From an uncultured Pseudomonadota bacterium (GTDB taxonomy: Bacteria > Pseudomonadota > Gammaproteobacteria > Steroidobacterales > Steroidobacteraceae), in contig CAITAM010000086.1 in assembly GCA_903890265.1 (NCBI GenBank), forward strand, positions 1-43,166: DNA of 43,166 nucleotides, read 5' to 3'. The notes beneath the pieces were generated by a model. It was not told where the DNA came from. It searched no databases and saw only the letters and a list, made by a program, of their open reading frames with translations. Position 1 is the first letter of the stretch. The number at the start of each line of letters is the position of its first letter. Shown here piece by piece: positions 8,737 through 18,111 of the stretch. A program made the translations under genes and the position numbers.

Positions 8737-11163
8737 TTATGCCCGAAGCCGGAGGTTCTCGGGGTCGTACAGGGGCTCCGTGGCGACCACCGCCCGCCGG
8801 CGCTCGCCGAGGATCTCCACCGCCAGCTCGGTGCCGGGAGTGGCCAGATCCGTGCGTACGTAGGCAAGCGCGATGCTCTTCTGCAAGCGGTAGCCAAAAC
8901 CGCCCGACGTGACGAGCCCGACGTACTCGTCACCCGAGTACACGACGGAAACTGCTGCCGCATCGGCGTCAGTCGCGTCCACAATCAGCGGTACGAAACG
9001 CTCCCGCGGGCCTGCCGCGTGCTCCCTGGCAAGCGCGGCCTGGCCGATGAAGCCGCCCGCCTTGTCGAGCTTCACGAACCGGTCAAGCGACGCCATGTAG
9101 GGCGTGTACTCGGTCGTCAGGTCCGCCTTCCACGACCGGTAGCACTTCTCGAGTCGCAGGCTGTCCATGGCATAGAGGCCGAAGTCATGGATACCGAACG
9201 ACTGGCCGGCCGCCCAGATCAGCTCGTAGATGCCCTGGAGGTGCTCAAGCGGGATGTGCAGCTCCCAGCCGAGCTCGCCCACGTAGTTCACCCTCGCAGC
9301 AATGGCCTTGGTGTAGCCGATGTCGATCGTGCGCACCGAAAGCCACGGGAAGGCGTCGTTGTCGAGTCGGGCCCCGGTGACCTGCGCCAGCACCTCGCGT
9401 GACTTCGGACCGACCACGATCAGGGTGCCGTAGCGTGCGGTCAGGTTGCTGAGCCTGACGTCGCGACTTGCCGCTGGCAGGTTCTCGGTCAGCCAGTGCT
9501 CGTCATGCAACTCACCGGCCGCGGCGCTGATGAGCCAGTAACGCTCGTCACCGAGGTTGGTCAGCGTCATCTCGGTCATGATCCCGCCGGAGGCCGTGCA
9601 CAGGTAGTTGAGCGCGGTGCGCCCCGGCTTTGGCACGACGCCGGTGACCAGATGGTCAAGCCAGCCCCTCGCATCCTTGCCGGTCACCTCGAACTTGGCG
9701 AACCCCGGCAGGTCGAGGATGGCGACGCGCTCGGCCACCACCTCGCACTCGCGCGCCACCGCCGCGTGCCACGCGGGGCGACGGAACGACAGCTCGGGAT
9801 CGGTCGGATCACCCGCTTCGGGGAAGTAGACCGCCCGTTCCCAGCCGCCGCGGGCGCCAAACTTCGCGCCCTTGGCCTTCAGCAGCTGGTAACACGGCGA
9901 GGCCTTGGCCGGACGGCCCGCCGGACGCTCCTCGGCGGGGTAGCCGATGCCGTACTCGTGCTGGTACGTCTCGGTTGCCTTGGCGAGAACGAACTTCGCG
10001 TTCGCGTGTGGCAGGTAGCGACGCGAATCAAGCGGCCACATGTCCCATTCGGGCTGGCCGTTGACCACCCACTCCGCGATCGACTTGCCGGCGCCACCGG
10101 CCTGGACGATGCCGAAGGTAAATCCGCAGCAATGGTAGAACCCGGGCAGACCCGGCGCGGGGCCAAGCAGCGGATTGCCGTCCGGCGCGTAGGGGATGGG
10201 ACCGTTGATCACGGTCTTGACACCCACCGAACCGAGGATCGGTACCCGACCACAGGCCGCCTCGATGTACTTCTCAAGCCGCTCCAGCGCGTCGTCAAAC
10301 AGCTGGTTGGCGAAATGCTCGGGGATGCCGTCCAGCCAATGCGCGGTCGCATCCCACTCGTAGGGCCCGAGCAGCAGGCTGTGGCGCTCCTGGCGCAGGT
10401 AGTAGCTGACGTCCGGGTCGCGCATCAGTGGCAGTCGCGCCGACCCGCGCTCGACAAGCTCCGGAATGTCCTCCGTCACCAGGTACTGGTGCGACATGGT
10501 CACGATGGGCAGGTATACCCCGACCATCGCCGCCACCTCGCCGCCGCGGTAGCCCGCCGCGTTGATGACACGCTCCGCGCGGATCGTTCCCTTGTCGGTG
10601 TGCACCAGCCACTCGCCGGACGAGCCTCGCTCGATGGCGGTTACCCGCGTGTTGCGGTAGACCTCCGCGCCGTTATCCCGGGCGCCCTTGGCCAGCGCCT
10701 GGGTCATCTGCGCCGGATCGATATCGCCGTCGTACGGATCGTACAGCCCGGCTTCGAGTCCATCCGTCACGATGAACGGGTGATGCTTCTTCAGCTCGTC
10801 GAGCGACAGCATCTCGAAATCCATGCCCTGGGCACGGGCCTGCGACACGACATGCCGGAACTCATCAACCCGGTCCTTGGTATGGGCGAGGCGCAGGCTG
10901 CCGGTAATGTGGTAGTTGATGTCGTAGCCCACCCGCTTCGACAGCGCGGCATACAGGCTCGTGCTGTAGCGCTGCAGCTTCATGAGGTTCCACGACGTCG
11001 TGAAGTTCGGGCAATTGCCGGCGGCGTGCCAGGTGGAACCGGCGGTCAGCTCATCGCGCTCGATCAGCACGACATCCTTCCAGCCGAGTTCCGTCAGGTG
11101 GTAGAGCGCGCTGCAGCCCACCGCACCACCACCGATCACCACCACCCGCGCTTGCGTCTTCAT
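8737..11163 (-). CDS. Sarcosine/dimethylglycine dehydrogenase-like flavoprotein
   Basis: An 808-residue two-part enzyme. The N-terminal FAD oxidoreductase (DAO) domain starts with the Rossmann motif VVVIGGGAVGCSALYHL and has STWHAAGN, whose His (residue 46) matches the covalent FAD site of dimethylglycine and sarcosine dehydrogenases. The C-terminal half is a GcvT-like aminomethyl-transferase fold (NYVGELGWELHIP; YAMDSLRLEKCYRSW), which binds tetrahydrofolate. The family N-demethylates glycine derivatives and yields 5,10-methylene-THF. The start is preceded by TGAGGAG. It lies 81 bases after a paralogue, likely in one operon. The second-half motif NCPNF replaces the GLVGQL of the neighbour, so substrates probably differ. 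Confidence 0.85.
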   Translation of the reverse strand: MKTQARVVVIGGGAVGCSALYHLTELGWKDVVLIERDELTAGSTWHAAGNCPNFTTSWNLMKLQRYSTSLYAALSKRVGYDINYHITGSLRLAHTKDRVDEFRHVVSQARAQGMDFEMLSLDELKKHHPFIVTDGLEAGLYDPYDGDIDPAQMTQALAKGARDNGAEVYRNTRVTAIERGSSGEWLVHTDKGTIRAERVINAAGYRGGEVAAMVGVYLPIVTMSHQYLVTEDIPELVERGSARLPLMRDPDVSYYLRQERHSLLLGPYEWDATAHWLDGIPEHFANQLFDDALERLEKYIEAACGRVPILGSVGVKTVINGPIPYAPDGNPLLGPAPGLPGFYHCCGFTFGIVQAGGAGKSIAEWVVNGQPEWDMWPLDSRRYLPHANAKFVLAKATETYQHEYGIGYPAEERPAGRPAKASPCYQLLKAKGAKFGARGGWERAVYFPEAGDPTDPELSFRRPAWHAAVARECEVVAERVAILDLPGFAKFEVTGKDARGWLDHLVTGVVPKPGRTALNYLCTASGGIMTEMTLTNLGDERYWLISAAAGELHDEHWLTENLPAASRDVRLSNLTARYGTLIVVGPKSREVLAQVTGARLDNDAFPWLSVRTIDIGYTKAIAARVNYVGELGWELHIPLEHLQGIYELIWAAGQSFGIHDFGLYAMDSLRLEKCYRSWKADLTTEYTPYMASLDRFVKLDKAGGFIGQAALAREHAAGPRERFVPLIVDATDADAAAVSVVYSGDEYVGLVTSGGFGYRLQKSIALAYVRTDLATPGTELAVEILGERRRAVVATEPLYDPENLRLRA

Positions 11164-11244
11164 TATTAAAGAAACTCCTCAGTTACACCGCGCCGTCGAC
11201 GCCACCGGCCACGCCCGGGCGACTGGCCCTTCCGCCCCATGTCG

Positions 11245-13704
11245 TCAGGCTTTGATACGCACATTCTTAGGATCGTAGAAGGCCTCCAGCTGGACGGTTG
11301 CCGGGTAACGCTGGCAGGCAACCTCCACCTCGAACCGGCCGTCGCGCAGCCACGCGGCATCGACTCCGCCGTCATGGTGCACGTACCCGAGACCCAGCGA
11401 CGCGCCAAGCCGGTGCCCGAAGGCACCGGACTTGATGGAACCGACGATCTCCCCGTTACGGACGATGGGCTCCTCGTGGTAGAGCAGCGGCACGGACGCG
11501 GGATCGCCCTCGATCCGCACCTGCACGAGCCGCTTCTCGAGCCGCCCAAGGCTGCGCTGGGCGAGAAGCACCTCGCGGCCGCGGAAGCCGCCCTCCTTGT
11601 CCCACGCGACCGTGAACCCGAGCCCTCCCTCGAGCGGGGTGTCCTCATCCGCCACGTCGTGTCCCCAGTGGCGATAGCCTTTTTCCACACGGCAGGCGCT
11701 CATCGCGTGGTAACCGGCATGCACGAGCCCCAGCGGGCGGCCGGCCTCGAGCAGTTGCTCGTACACGTGGGCCACGAATTCCGTGCTGACGTAGAGCTCC
11801 CAGCCCAGCTCGCCGACGTAGGTAATTCGGCTTGCGCGCAATCGCGAGTAGCCGATCTCGAGTTCCCGCGACCAGCCGAACGGGTGCGCGGCGTTGGACA
11901 GGTCCGCGCCGGACAGACCCTCCAGCAGTTCACGACTGCGCGGTCCCATGATGCCAAGCATGGCAACGCCCGCCGTGACGTCCGTGACCGTGCAATGCGC
12001 GCCGCGCTCTGCCGCAATCGCACGCCGCAGCCAGGCAAGATCACGGGTCTGCGCCGCCGCGGCGGTGACCACGAGGAATTCCTCCGCTCCGGTCCGGGTA
12101 ATCGTCAGATCCGCCTCGATGCCCGCCGCGTCGTTGAGCCACTGGGTGTAGACCACCCGCCCGACAGGGACGTCCACATTGGACGTCGACATGAAGTTCA
12201 GGATCCGGCAGGCATCGGCGCCCTGCACCAGAAACTTTGAAAAGCTGGTCTGGTCGTAAAGAGCGACCGCATCTCGCGTCGCAAGGCACTCCGCACGGCA
12301 GGCGTCGAACCAGTTCTGGCGTCCGTACGAGTAGACGTAGTCCGGCTTGCTGCCCGGGGCGGCATACCAGTTCGGTCGTTCCCATCCGGCCGTCTCGCCC
12401 ATGCAGGCGCCCGATGCGACGAGGCGATCGTGCAGAGGCGAACGCCGGGCACCCCGCGCGGTCTTGTACTGGTAGTACGGCCAGTGCATCGCGTAGAGCA
12501 GGCCAAGCGTCTCCACCGTGCGGTCGTGCAGGTAACGCTTATTGGACTGGAACGGGATGACGCGGCGGATGTCCATGTCGGCCAGGTCCATCGGCGGCTT
12601 CCGGTCGACGACCCACTGCGCGACAACCTTGCCGACCCCGCCGCTCGCGGCGATGCCGACGGAATTGAAACCCGCCGCGACGAAGAGGTCCCGGACCTCG
12701 GGCGCCTCGCCGATGTAATAGCGGTCATCCGGCGTAAAGCTTTCCGGGCCATTGAAGAAGAGCGCGATCCCGGCGTTGGCGAGCGCGGGAACCCGTTCAA
12801 TGGCATCGTTCAGTATCGGCTCGAAGTGCTCGGAGTCCTCCGGCAGCGTATCGAAGCAGAAATCCTCGGAGATGCCCTTCATACCCCAGGGCTTCGCCAC
12901 GGGCTCAAAACAGCCCATCAGCAGCTTGCCGGCGTCTTCCTTGTAGTAGGCGCACTCGTCCTGAACCCGGAGCACCGGCAACCCGGACGGCAGCCCCGCG
13001 ATGGGCTCGGTGACGATATAGAAGTGCTCCGCGGCGTGCAGCGGCACCGCGACCCCTGCCGCTGCCGCCAGATCACGTGACCACATGCCACCGGCGAGAA
13101 TGACCGTGTCGGCGGCAATGAAGCCGGCCGCGGTCTCGACGCCGGTCGCCCGGCCCTGCTCGACCCGAATCCGCTCCACTTTCGTGTTCTCGAAAATGCG
13201 CGCACCGCGCTGCTTCGCGCCCTTCGCCAGCGCCTGAGTCGTGTCGATCGGGTTGGTCTGGCCGTCCTTCGGAATGAAAATACCGCCGACGAGATCGTCC
13301 ACCTTCAGCAGCGGCCAGCGCTCAAGAATCTCGCCGGGCGTGAGGACATGCATCTCGAGCCCGAACATCCGGCCCATGCAGACACCGCGCTTCAGCTCCT
13401 CGAAGCGGGCCTCGGTCTTCGCCACCGAAATGGATCCGTTCTGCCGAAAGCCGGTCGCCTGGCCGGTCTCGGCCTCCAGCGAGTGATAGAGGTCTGCGGT
13501 GTACTTCGCGAGTTCGGTCAGATTACGCGTGGCCCGCAGCTGACCGACGAGACCCGCGGCATGCCACGTCGTGCCACACGTGAGCTGACGGCGCTCCAGC
13601 AGCACGACGTCGGTCACGCCCAGTTTGGTCAGGTGGTAGGCGATCGAACAGCCGGCAACGCCGCCACCCACGATCACGACGTTGGCGTGGTTCGGAATAC
13701 TCAT
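11245..13704 (-). CDS. Sarcosine/dimethylglycine dehydrogenase-like flavoprotein (paralogue)
   Basis: An 819-residue protein with the same layout as its downstream neighbour. The FAD domain (VVIVGGGVAGCSIAYHL) has TTWHAAGLVGQLRAT (His48 for covalent FAD). The middle FAO-type segment holds GMKGISEDF and ESFTPDDRYYIGEAPE. The C-terminal GcvT-like folate domain holds MGPRSRELL, YVGELGWELYV and CRVEKGYRHWGHD. The TTWHAAGL form is the usual one in sarcosine/DMG dehydrogenases. The start has a good site (GAGAGGTAG) seven bases upstream. It probably demethylates an N-methylated glycine derivative to feed one-carbon units into THF; the exact substrate is not readable. It lies between an alkaline-phosphatase-superfamily gene and the paralogue on the same strand. 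Confidence 0.87.
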   Translation of the reverse strand: MSIPNHANVVIVGGGVAGCSIAYHLTKLGVTDVVLLERRQLTCGTTWHAAGLVGQLRATRNLTELAKYTADLYHSLEAETGQATGFRQNGSISVAKTEARFEELKRGVCMGRMFGLEMHVLTPGEILERWPLLKVDDLVGGIFIPKDGQTNPIDTTQALAKGAKQRGARIFENTKVERIRVEQGRATGVETAAGFIAADTVILAGGMWSRDLAAAAGVAVPLHAAEHFYIVTEPIAGLPSGLPVLRVQDECAYYKEDAGKLLMGCFEPVAKPWGMKGISEDFCFDTLPEDSEHFEPILNDAIERVPALANAGIALFFNGPESFTPDDRYYIGEAPEVRDLFVAAGFNSVGIAASGGVGKVVAQWVVDRKPPMDLADMDIRRVIPFQSNKRYLHDRTVETLGLLYAMHWPYYQYKTARGARRSPLHDRLVASGACMGETAGWERPNWYAAPGSKPDYVYSYGRQNWFDACRAECLATRDAVALYDQTSFSKFLVQGADACRILNFMSTSNVDVPVGRVVYTQWLNDAAGIEADLTITRTGAEEFLVVTAAAAQTRDLAWLRRAIAAERGAHCTVTDVTAGVAMLGIMGPRSRELLEGLSGADLSNAAHPFGWSRELEIGYSRLRASRITYVGELGWELYVSTEFVAHVYEQLLEAGRPLGLVHAGYHAMSACRVEKGYRHWGHDVADEDTPLEGGLGFTVAWDKEGGFRGREVLLAQRSLGRLEKRLVQVRIEGDPASVPLLYHEEPIVRNGEIVGSIKSGAFGHRLGASLGLGYVHHDGGVDAAWLRDGRFEVEVACQRYPATVQLEAFYDPKNVRIKA

Positions 13705-13737
13705 TTTCGACTACCTCTCGGGCCGCAGCGACCGCGG

Positions 13738-13769
13738 CGATGACGTGTGTTCCGCCGCTGCCGTCATCG
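13738..13769 (-). terminator. Inverted repeat at the end of the phosphatase-like gene
   Basis: CGATGACG (13738-13745) and CGTCATCG (13762-13769) form a perfect 8-bp stem with a 16-base loop. On the minus strand it begins at the stop codon of the upstream gene and ends about 33 bases before the ATG of the sarcosine dehydrogenase-like gene. No T-run follows. It could attenuate read-through or protect the 3' end. Confidence 0.35.
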
Positions 13770-14885
13770 GCGCTGCCCGCTGAGGGCCTGCGCCAGCGGC
13801 GGGGCGGCATCGGGCCGGAACGCACGAATGTCCTTGCCCACGACCGAGGCGACCGTCGCCGCGATCTGCGACTGAGTAACCGGCGAGGTGTTTTTGAGCT
13901 CACCCAGCGCCGGGGTGCGCGGGCCGATAACGGCGATCCAGATGTTGTCTGAGCCCTTCTGTTCGACACCGTGATCCTTCCATTCGACCGGCCCGGACCC
14001 CCGGCCGTGATCGGCCGTCACGATGAAGGTCGTGTGCCCGCGGTACGCCGGCAGGGACTGCATCTGACGCCAGAGGTCGGCGACGAAGGCATCAAAGCTG
14101 TGCGCGCCTTCCAGCACGAGATCGTAGCGGCCCGCGTGCGCGAAATTGTCGGTGTCGCCAAACCCGACGAAGAGTACGCGTGGCTGATGCGTCGCGAGGT
14201 GGCGGCGGAGCGCGACATGCAGAAAGGAATCGTAGGGATCCTCGCCTTCCAGCCGCGTCGTCGTCTGGTACAGCTCGCTCAGCAGGACGCCCGTGTCCGT
14301 GCGATCGGCCCGGTCGACCAGTGTCGCCCCGGACCTGACGGGCAGGCCCGAGCGGCCCTCGTTGAAGATGTCATGGAACACGCTCCAGGTGCCGAAGATC
14401 TCCACGCGGCCCTTGAGATCGGGCAACGAATTCAGCCACTCGAACACCGTGACGTTCGGATTCGGCCCGTACTCGTTCTTGTCGATGCGCGAGTCCGCGA
14501 CACCCGTCGACATTTCGTTGTAGCCGGGATACGAGAACCACCAGGGATTGGTTACGCGGGCGACACTGCCGGCCGTCTGGTTGCCGTAGAGCAGCCCGTC
14601 GTGCGCTACCGTCCCCCACAGGAACGGCATAAGGCGGCGCCGGCGTTCACTGACGTCGTCCGCCCAGAAGCGCTCCCGGAGTTCCGGCACGGGGGTCCAG
14701 CTGCCGCCTTCCTCGCCGTTCAGGAGGGTGGGGTCCGCGCCGGTAAAGACCTCCTGCCAGCGCAGCCCGTCGCAGACGATGAGGACCACGGTCTCGCGGG
14801 CCTCTTTCTGCTGCGTCGCGGCATCCGCGCCAGTCCACAGCCCGGTCGCAACGAAGAAGACGAGTGTCGCCAGGTACCTGCTCAT
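13764..14885 (-). CDS. Exported alkaline phosphatase superfamily protein
   Basis: A 373-residue protein with a signal peptide (MSRYLATLVFFVATGLWTGA). The mature part has the metal-binding layout of the alkaline phosphatase/phosphodiesterase/sulfatase superfamily: VVLIVCDGLRWQEVF (first Asp), a Thr/Ser-containing VTNPWWFSYPGYNEMSTG region that should hold the nucleophile, VGFGDTDNFAHAGRYD (Asp and His ligands), and FIVTADHGRG (Asp-His). Members hydrolyse phosphate or sulfate esters; the specific substrate is unknown. ATG 14885 follows a strong GGAAGGAG site. It is upstream of, and in line with, the two dehydrogenase genes, and diverges from the TonB-dependent receptor. Confidence 0.82.
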   Translation of the reverse strand: MSRYLATLVFFVATGLWTGADAATQQKEARETVVLIVCDGLRWQEVFTGADPTLLNGEEGGSWTPVPELRERFWADDVSERRRRLMPFLWGTVAHDGLLYGNQTAGSVARVTNPWWFSYPGYNEMSTGVADSRIDKNEYGPNPNVTVFEWLNSLPDLKGRVEIFGTWSVFHDIFNEGRSGLPVRSGATLVDRADRTDTGVLLSELYQTTTRLEGEDPYDSFLHVALRRHLATHQPRVLFVGFGDTDNFAHAGRYDLVLEGAHSFDAFVADLWRQMQSLPAYRGHTTFIVTADHGRGSGPVEWKDHGVEQKGSDNIWIAVIGPRTPALGELKNTSPVTQSQIAATVASVVGKDIRAFRPDAAPPLAQALSGQRR

Positions 14886-14983
14886 AACCGCTCCTTCCGT
14901 CGCCAGTCGCCGGCCGAGGCTGAGGCCGCGCCGCATATTACTTGATCGTGCCGCCGATCGGCCGGTCCGTTAGCGACACCCAA

Positions 14984-14995
14984 CGGCCCGGGCCG
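14984..14995. promoter_or_regulatory. 12-bp palindrome in divergent promoter region
   Basis: CGGCCCGGGCCG is a perfect palindrome. It is flanked by GTTAGC about 14 bases upstream and GCTAAC overlapping its right side, which extends the symmetry. It sits in the 251-base space between the divergent phosphatase-like and TonB-dependent receptor genes. It may be an operator, but in GC-rich DNA such symmetry also arises by chance. Confidence 0.25.
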
Positions 14996-15136
14996 GCTAA
15001 CCGCTCGGCTGGGCGTCAGGCCCGATCGGAATTGCCCTGCACCGCAACAAAACGGCAAACTTCGCAGTCCCGCACCGCACACCGTCGCGGTGGCCCCGAC
15101 CTGTCCCGCCGCGGGACCCCCGTTCAAGGAAGCGAA

Positions 15137-17572
15137 GTGTCCACATCAACCACCGTCCTGTACCGAGCCATCCGCACGACCTTGCTGGCGTTCCTGTCCA
15201 CGCTGGCCCTGGCCGACCGCGCCGCCGCGGACCAGCCGGCGGTCGCCGCGAGCGGCCTCGACGAGATCACGGTCTTTGGCTCGCGCGCCGGCGCCCGGAC
15301 GGTGTTTGACAGCGCGGTTCCGATCGACGTGTTCGCCCCTGCCGATGTCCAGGCGGCGCTCCGCTCCGGTGAGGTCGGCCAGGCGCTGCAAGCGCTCTCG
15401 CCGTCCATCAACATGCCGCGCGCGTCCGCCTCGGGCACCTCGGACTCGGTTCGCACGCTGCAGTTTCGCGGCCTTGCCCCCGACCAGCTGCTGGTGCTCG
15501 TCAACGGCAAACGACGTCACACCAACGCGGTGATGGACATCGAGGGCCAGTTCCCGGGCACCGTCGCGGTCGACGTCAACGCGATCCCGCCGAGTGCGAT
15601 CGATCACATCGAAGTGCTGCGCGACGGCGCCGGTGCGGTGTACGGCAGCGATGCCATCGCGGGCGTCGTCAACATCGTCCTCAAATCGGACACCAATGGC
15701 GGCGAGATCGGCGCGGGCTACGGTGAAAACCACACCCACTTCGCGCCCACCGGCAGCAGTATCTCCGACGGCCGCAATCGCACCGTTGGCTTCGATTACG
15801 GCCTGCCGTTCGCCGGCACGGGCACGCTGCATTTCGGCGCCGACTACCAGAACCGCGGCTCGACCAACCGCGCCGGGTACGCTGATGCCGCGCAGGCCTC
15901 CTACAACGCGACGCCGGCCGACCTCGCCACCAACGACCACGTCGTATTCCGGTCGGGCGACCCGAAGCTCGAATCAAAGGGACTGTTCTACGACGGCAAG
16001 CTGGGCCTCGACGGCGGCGTGTCGCTGTACTCGTTCGCGACGGCCGCCTGGCGCGACACCGAGGGTGCGGCCTTCTTCCGCTACCCCGGCGATCCGACCA
16101 ACGTGGCGGCCATTTACCCGAACGGCTTCCTGCCGGTGTCGACGGGCAAGAACCATGACATCGACTGGGTCGCCGGCCTGCGGGGCAAGGGCGGCTCGTG
16201 GGACTGGGACCTGAGCGGCCGGGAGGGCTACAACACGTTCTCGTACGGGCTCGAGCATTCGCTGAACGCGTCGCTCGGCGCGGCCAGTCCGACGAGCTTC
16301 CACGTCGCGAACTTCACCTACGAGGAACGCGCACTCAATCTCGATCTTTCGCGCGAACTCGCCCTCAGCAACTCGGCGGCCCCGCTCAACATTGCCGCGG
16401 GGCTCGAATACATGCACGAGGCCTACCACACCTCACCCGGCGATCCGGCGTCCTATGCGGCCGGGCCGTTCACCTCAAGTCCGCCGGGCTCGCAGGGTGA
16501 CAACGGTCTTCCTCCGGCAGACACGGTGCACCTGTCCCGCAGCGTGGAGTCCGCGTACCTCGATCTTGATCAGGATCTGGGTCGTACGCTGCTCGTGGGT
16601 GTCGCCGGCCGCTACTCGCATTACAGTGATTTCGGCAGCGCCACGACCGGTAAATTCACGGTCCGCTACAAGCTGACCGACGATTTGCTGATCCGCGGTG
16701 CGGTATCCAACAGCTTCCGCGCGCCGGCACTCGCGCAGACCGGCATTCGATTCGAGACCCTCGCCTTCAACTCGACCGGTACGGGTCTGCAGAACAGCGC
16801 CTTCCTGCCGCCGGGCGCCCCGCTCGCGCAGGGCCAGGGAGCACTGCCGCTGAAGCCGGAGAAGTCGACCAATTACACGGCGGGCATCGCGTGGCGAGCG
16901 GGATCGCAGCTGTCCGCCTCGGCGGACGTGTATCAGATCCGAATCCACGACCGCATTGTCCCCACCGGTCAGATTCCGGTGACGGATCCCACCATCGCCT
17001 CGGTGCAGTTCCTGACCAACGGCCTCGACACGACGACGAAGGGCCTGGACATCGTGGTCAGTAACAAAACGAGCCTGAGCGAGGGCACGCTGCTCCTCAG
17101 TGCCGCATTCAATCGTGGCTACACGCACGAGGACGGTCTGCGCGGCGTGCTGGGATCACCCGGGGTCGCCAACGAGACGGTGCTTGTCCCGCTCATCTAC
17201 GGATCGCCGTCCACCAAGCTTATTTTCACGCTCGACTACACGTCGAACAATCGCTGGGGAATCCGCCTGCAGCCCACGCGCTACGGTACCCTGTACGCGT
17301 TCTCCTACGACCCCGCGCTGCCGACGCTGGACGGCGCCAACGTCCAGAAGTACGGGTCGGCGTGGACCTTCGATGCCGACCTGCACTACGACTTCACTGC
17401 CGATCTGACCGGCTCGATCGGCGGCTACAACGTCACCAACCGCTATCCAGACCGCTCCACCCCGGGAGGCTCGTACTACGGCGCCCTGCCCTACAACTAC
17501 GCGAACCCCATCGGTATCAACGGCGCGTACTACTACGCCCAGGTGACGCTGAAGCTCGGCAAGAAGCACTGA
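15137..17572 (+). CDS. TonB-dependent outer-membrane receptor
   Basis: An 811-residue receptor that imports a ligand across the outer membrane using TonB energy. An N-terminal signal peptide (TTLLAFLSTLALADRAAAD) is followed by a TonB-box-like LDEITVFGSR. Then comes the plug domain (GEVGQALQALSPSINMPRA; LQFRGLAPDQLLVLVNGKRR; IDHIEVLRDGAGAVYGSDAI; GVVNIVLKS) and a 22-strand-type barrel rich in Tyr, Asn and Gly ending YYYAQVTLKLGKKH. GTG 15137 is chosen because AAGGA lies six bases upstream and the signal peptide starts there. The ligand is unknown; no sigma/anti-sigma pair is adjacent. It diverges from the phosphatase-like gene. Confidence 0.93.
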   Translation: MSTSTTVLYRAIRTTLLAFLSTLALADRAAADQPAVAASGLDEITVFGSRAGARTVFDSAVPIDVFAPADVQAALRSGEVGQALQALSPSINMPRASASGTSDSVRTLQFRGLAPDQLLVLVNGKRRHTNAVMDIEGQFPGTVAVDVNAIPPSAIDHIEVLRDGAGAVYGSDAIAGVVNIVLKSDTNGGEIGAGYGENHTHFAPTGSSISDGRNRTVGFDYGLPFAGTGTLHFGADYQNRGSTNRAGYADAAQASYNATPADLATNDHVVFRSGDPKLESKGLFYDGKLGLDGGVSLYSFATAAWRDTEGAAFFRYPGDPTNVAAIYPNGFLPVSTGKNHDIDWVAGLRGKGGSWDWDLSGREGYNTFSYGLEHSLNASLGAASPTSFHVANFTYEERALNLDLSRELALSNSAAPLNIAAGLEYMHEAYHTSPGDPASYAAGPFTSSPPGSQGDNGLPPADTVHLSRSVESAYLDLDQDLGRTLLVGVAGRYSHYSDFGSATTGKFTVRYKLTDDLLIRGAVSNSFRAPALAQTGIRFETLAFNSTGTGLQNSAFLPPGAPLAQGQGALPLKPEKSTNYTAGIAWRAGSQLSASADVYQIRIHDRIVPTGQIPVTDPTIASVQFLTNGLDTTTKGLDIVVSNKTSLSEGTLLLSAAFNRGYTHEDGLRGVLGSPGVANETVLVPLIYGSPSTKLIFTLDYTSNNRWGIRLQPTRYGTLYAFSYDPALPTLDGANVQKYGSAWTFDADLHYDFTADLTGSIGGYNVTNRYPDRSTPGGSYYGALPYNYANPIGINGAYYYAQVTLKLGKKH

Positions 17573-17585
17573 GAAGGCGGGGGCA

Positions 17586-17614
17586 TCCGGACGCGCCGCA
17601 GGGACGCGCCCGGA
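17586..17614. terminator. Hairpin between convergent genes
   Basis: TCCGGACGCG, a 9-base loop and CGCGCCCGGA pair over 10 positions with one A-C mismatch. It lies in the 60-base gap between the convergent TonB-dependent receptor and cupin genes. There is no T-run, so it is a candidate bidirectional terminator only. Confidence 0.4.
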
Positions 17615-17632
17615 GGCACCGACAGCCGGGCG

Positions 17633-17989
17633 TCAGCGCCAGATGCAATAGGTCTTGCGCAGGGTCTCGTGAATCGTCCACACGCCCTTGGTGTTCGGCG
17701 GGAAGTAGGCGGCGTCTCCGCCGCGAAAGTCGAACGTGTCGCCGGCGGCCGTCACGAACGTGGCATGGCCGCTGATGAAGTGCGAGAACTCTGCATCGAC
17801 GATGGCGCGCGCGAAGGTCCCCGGCGACGCCTCCCACGTCCCGGTACTGACGGAGCCGTCCTCCGCCTCAAAGGCGCTGTGGGTCGCGAGCTTGGGCGAC
17901 GGATGTTCGCCCACGGGGGGCGGCGCGGCTCCAAGCCTGAAGTCCAGCGCGCTCAGGTGACCGGGCCGGCGTAGATGAACGATTCCCAT
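17633..17989 (-). CDS. Small cupin (Cupin_3/DUF861-like)
   Basis: A 118-residue single-domain cupin. The C-terminal part holds the double-stranded beta-helix motifs: FSHFISGHATFVTAAGDTF, DFRGGDAAYFPPNTKGVWTI and LRKTYCIWR, the pattern of the Cupin_3 (DUF861) group related to ureidoglycine aminohydrolase. The classical metal-binding histidines are partly replaced. ATG 17989 (MGIVHLRRPG) is preferred to more upstream starts whose residues look non-coding. Function unknown. It converges on the TonB-dependent receptor and is followed upstream by the iminopeptidase in the same direction. Confidence 0.75.
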   Translation of the reverse strand: MGIVHLRRPGHLSALDFRLGAAPPPVGEHPSPKLATHSAFEAEDGSVSTGTWEASPGTFARAIVDAEFSHFISGHATFVTAAGDTFDFRGGDAAYFPPNTKGVWTIHETLRKTYCIWR

Positions 17990-18111
17990 GCGGAGTCTCC
18001 AAGGGTTAGGGTCGTGACAAATTGTTCGTCGCAGAGGGCAGGCGCGAGCGGCTCGCACCGCGCGGGTCGCGCCGCCCGTGCAGCAGGTCGCCGCGGTCGG
18101 CGCGCAGCAGG

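Noticed and set aside
9496..11169. A 557-codon open frame on the plus strand
   Set aside because: It is antisense to the dimethylglycine dehydrogenase-like gene. Its translation is rich in Arg, His and Val with no family motif, as expected for a shadow frame in GC-rich DNA.
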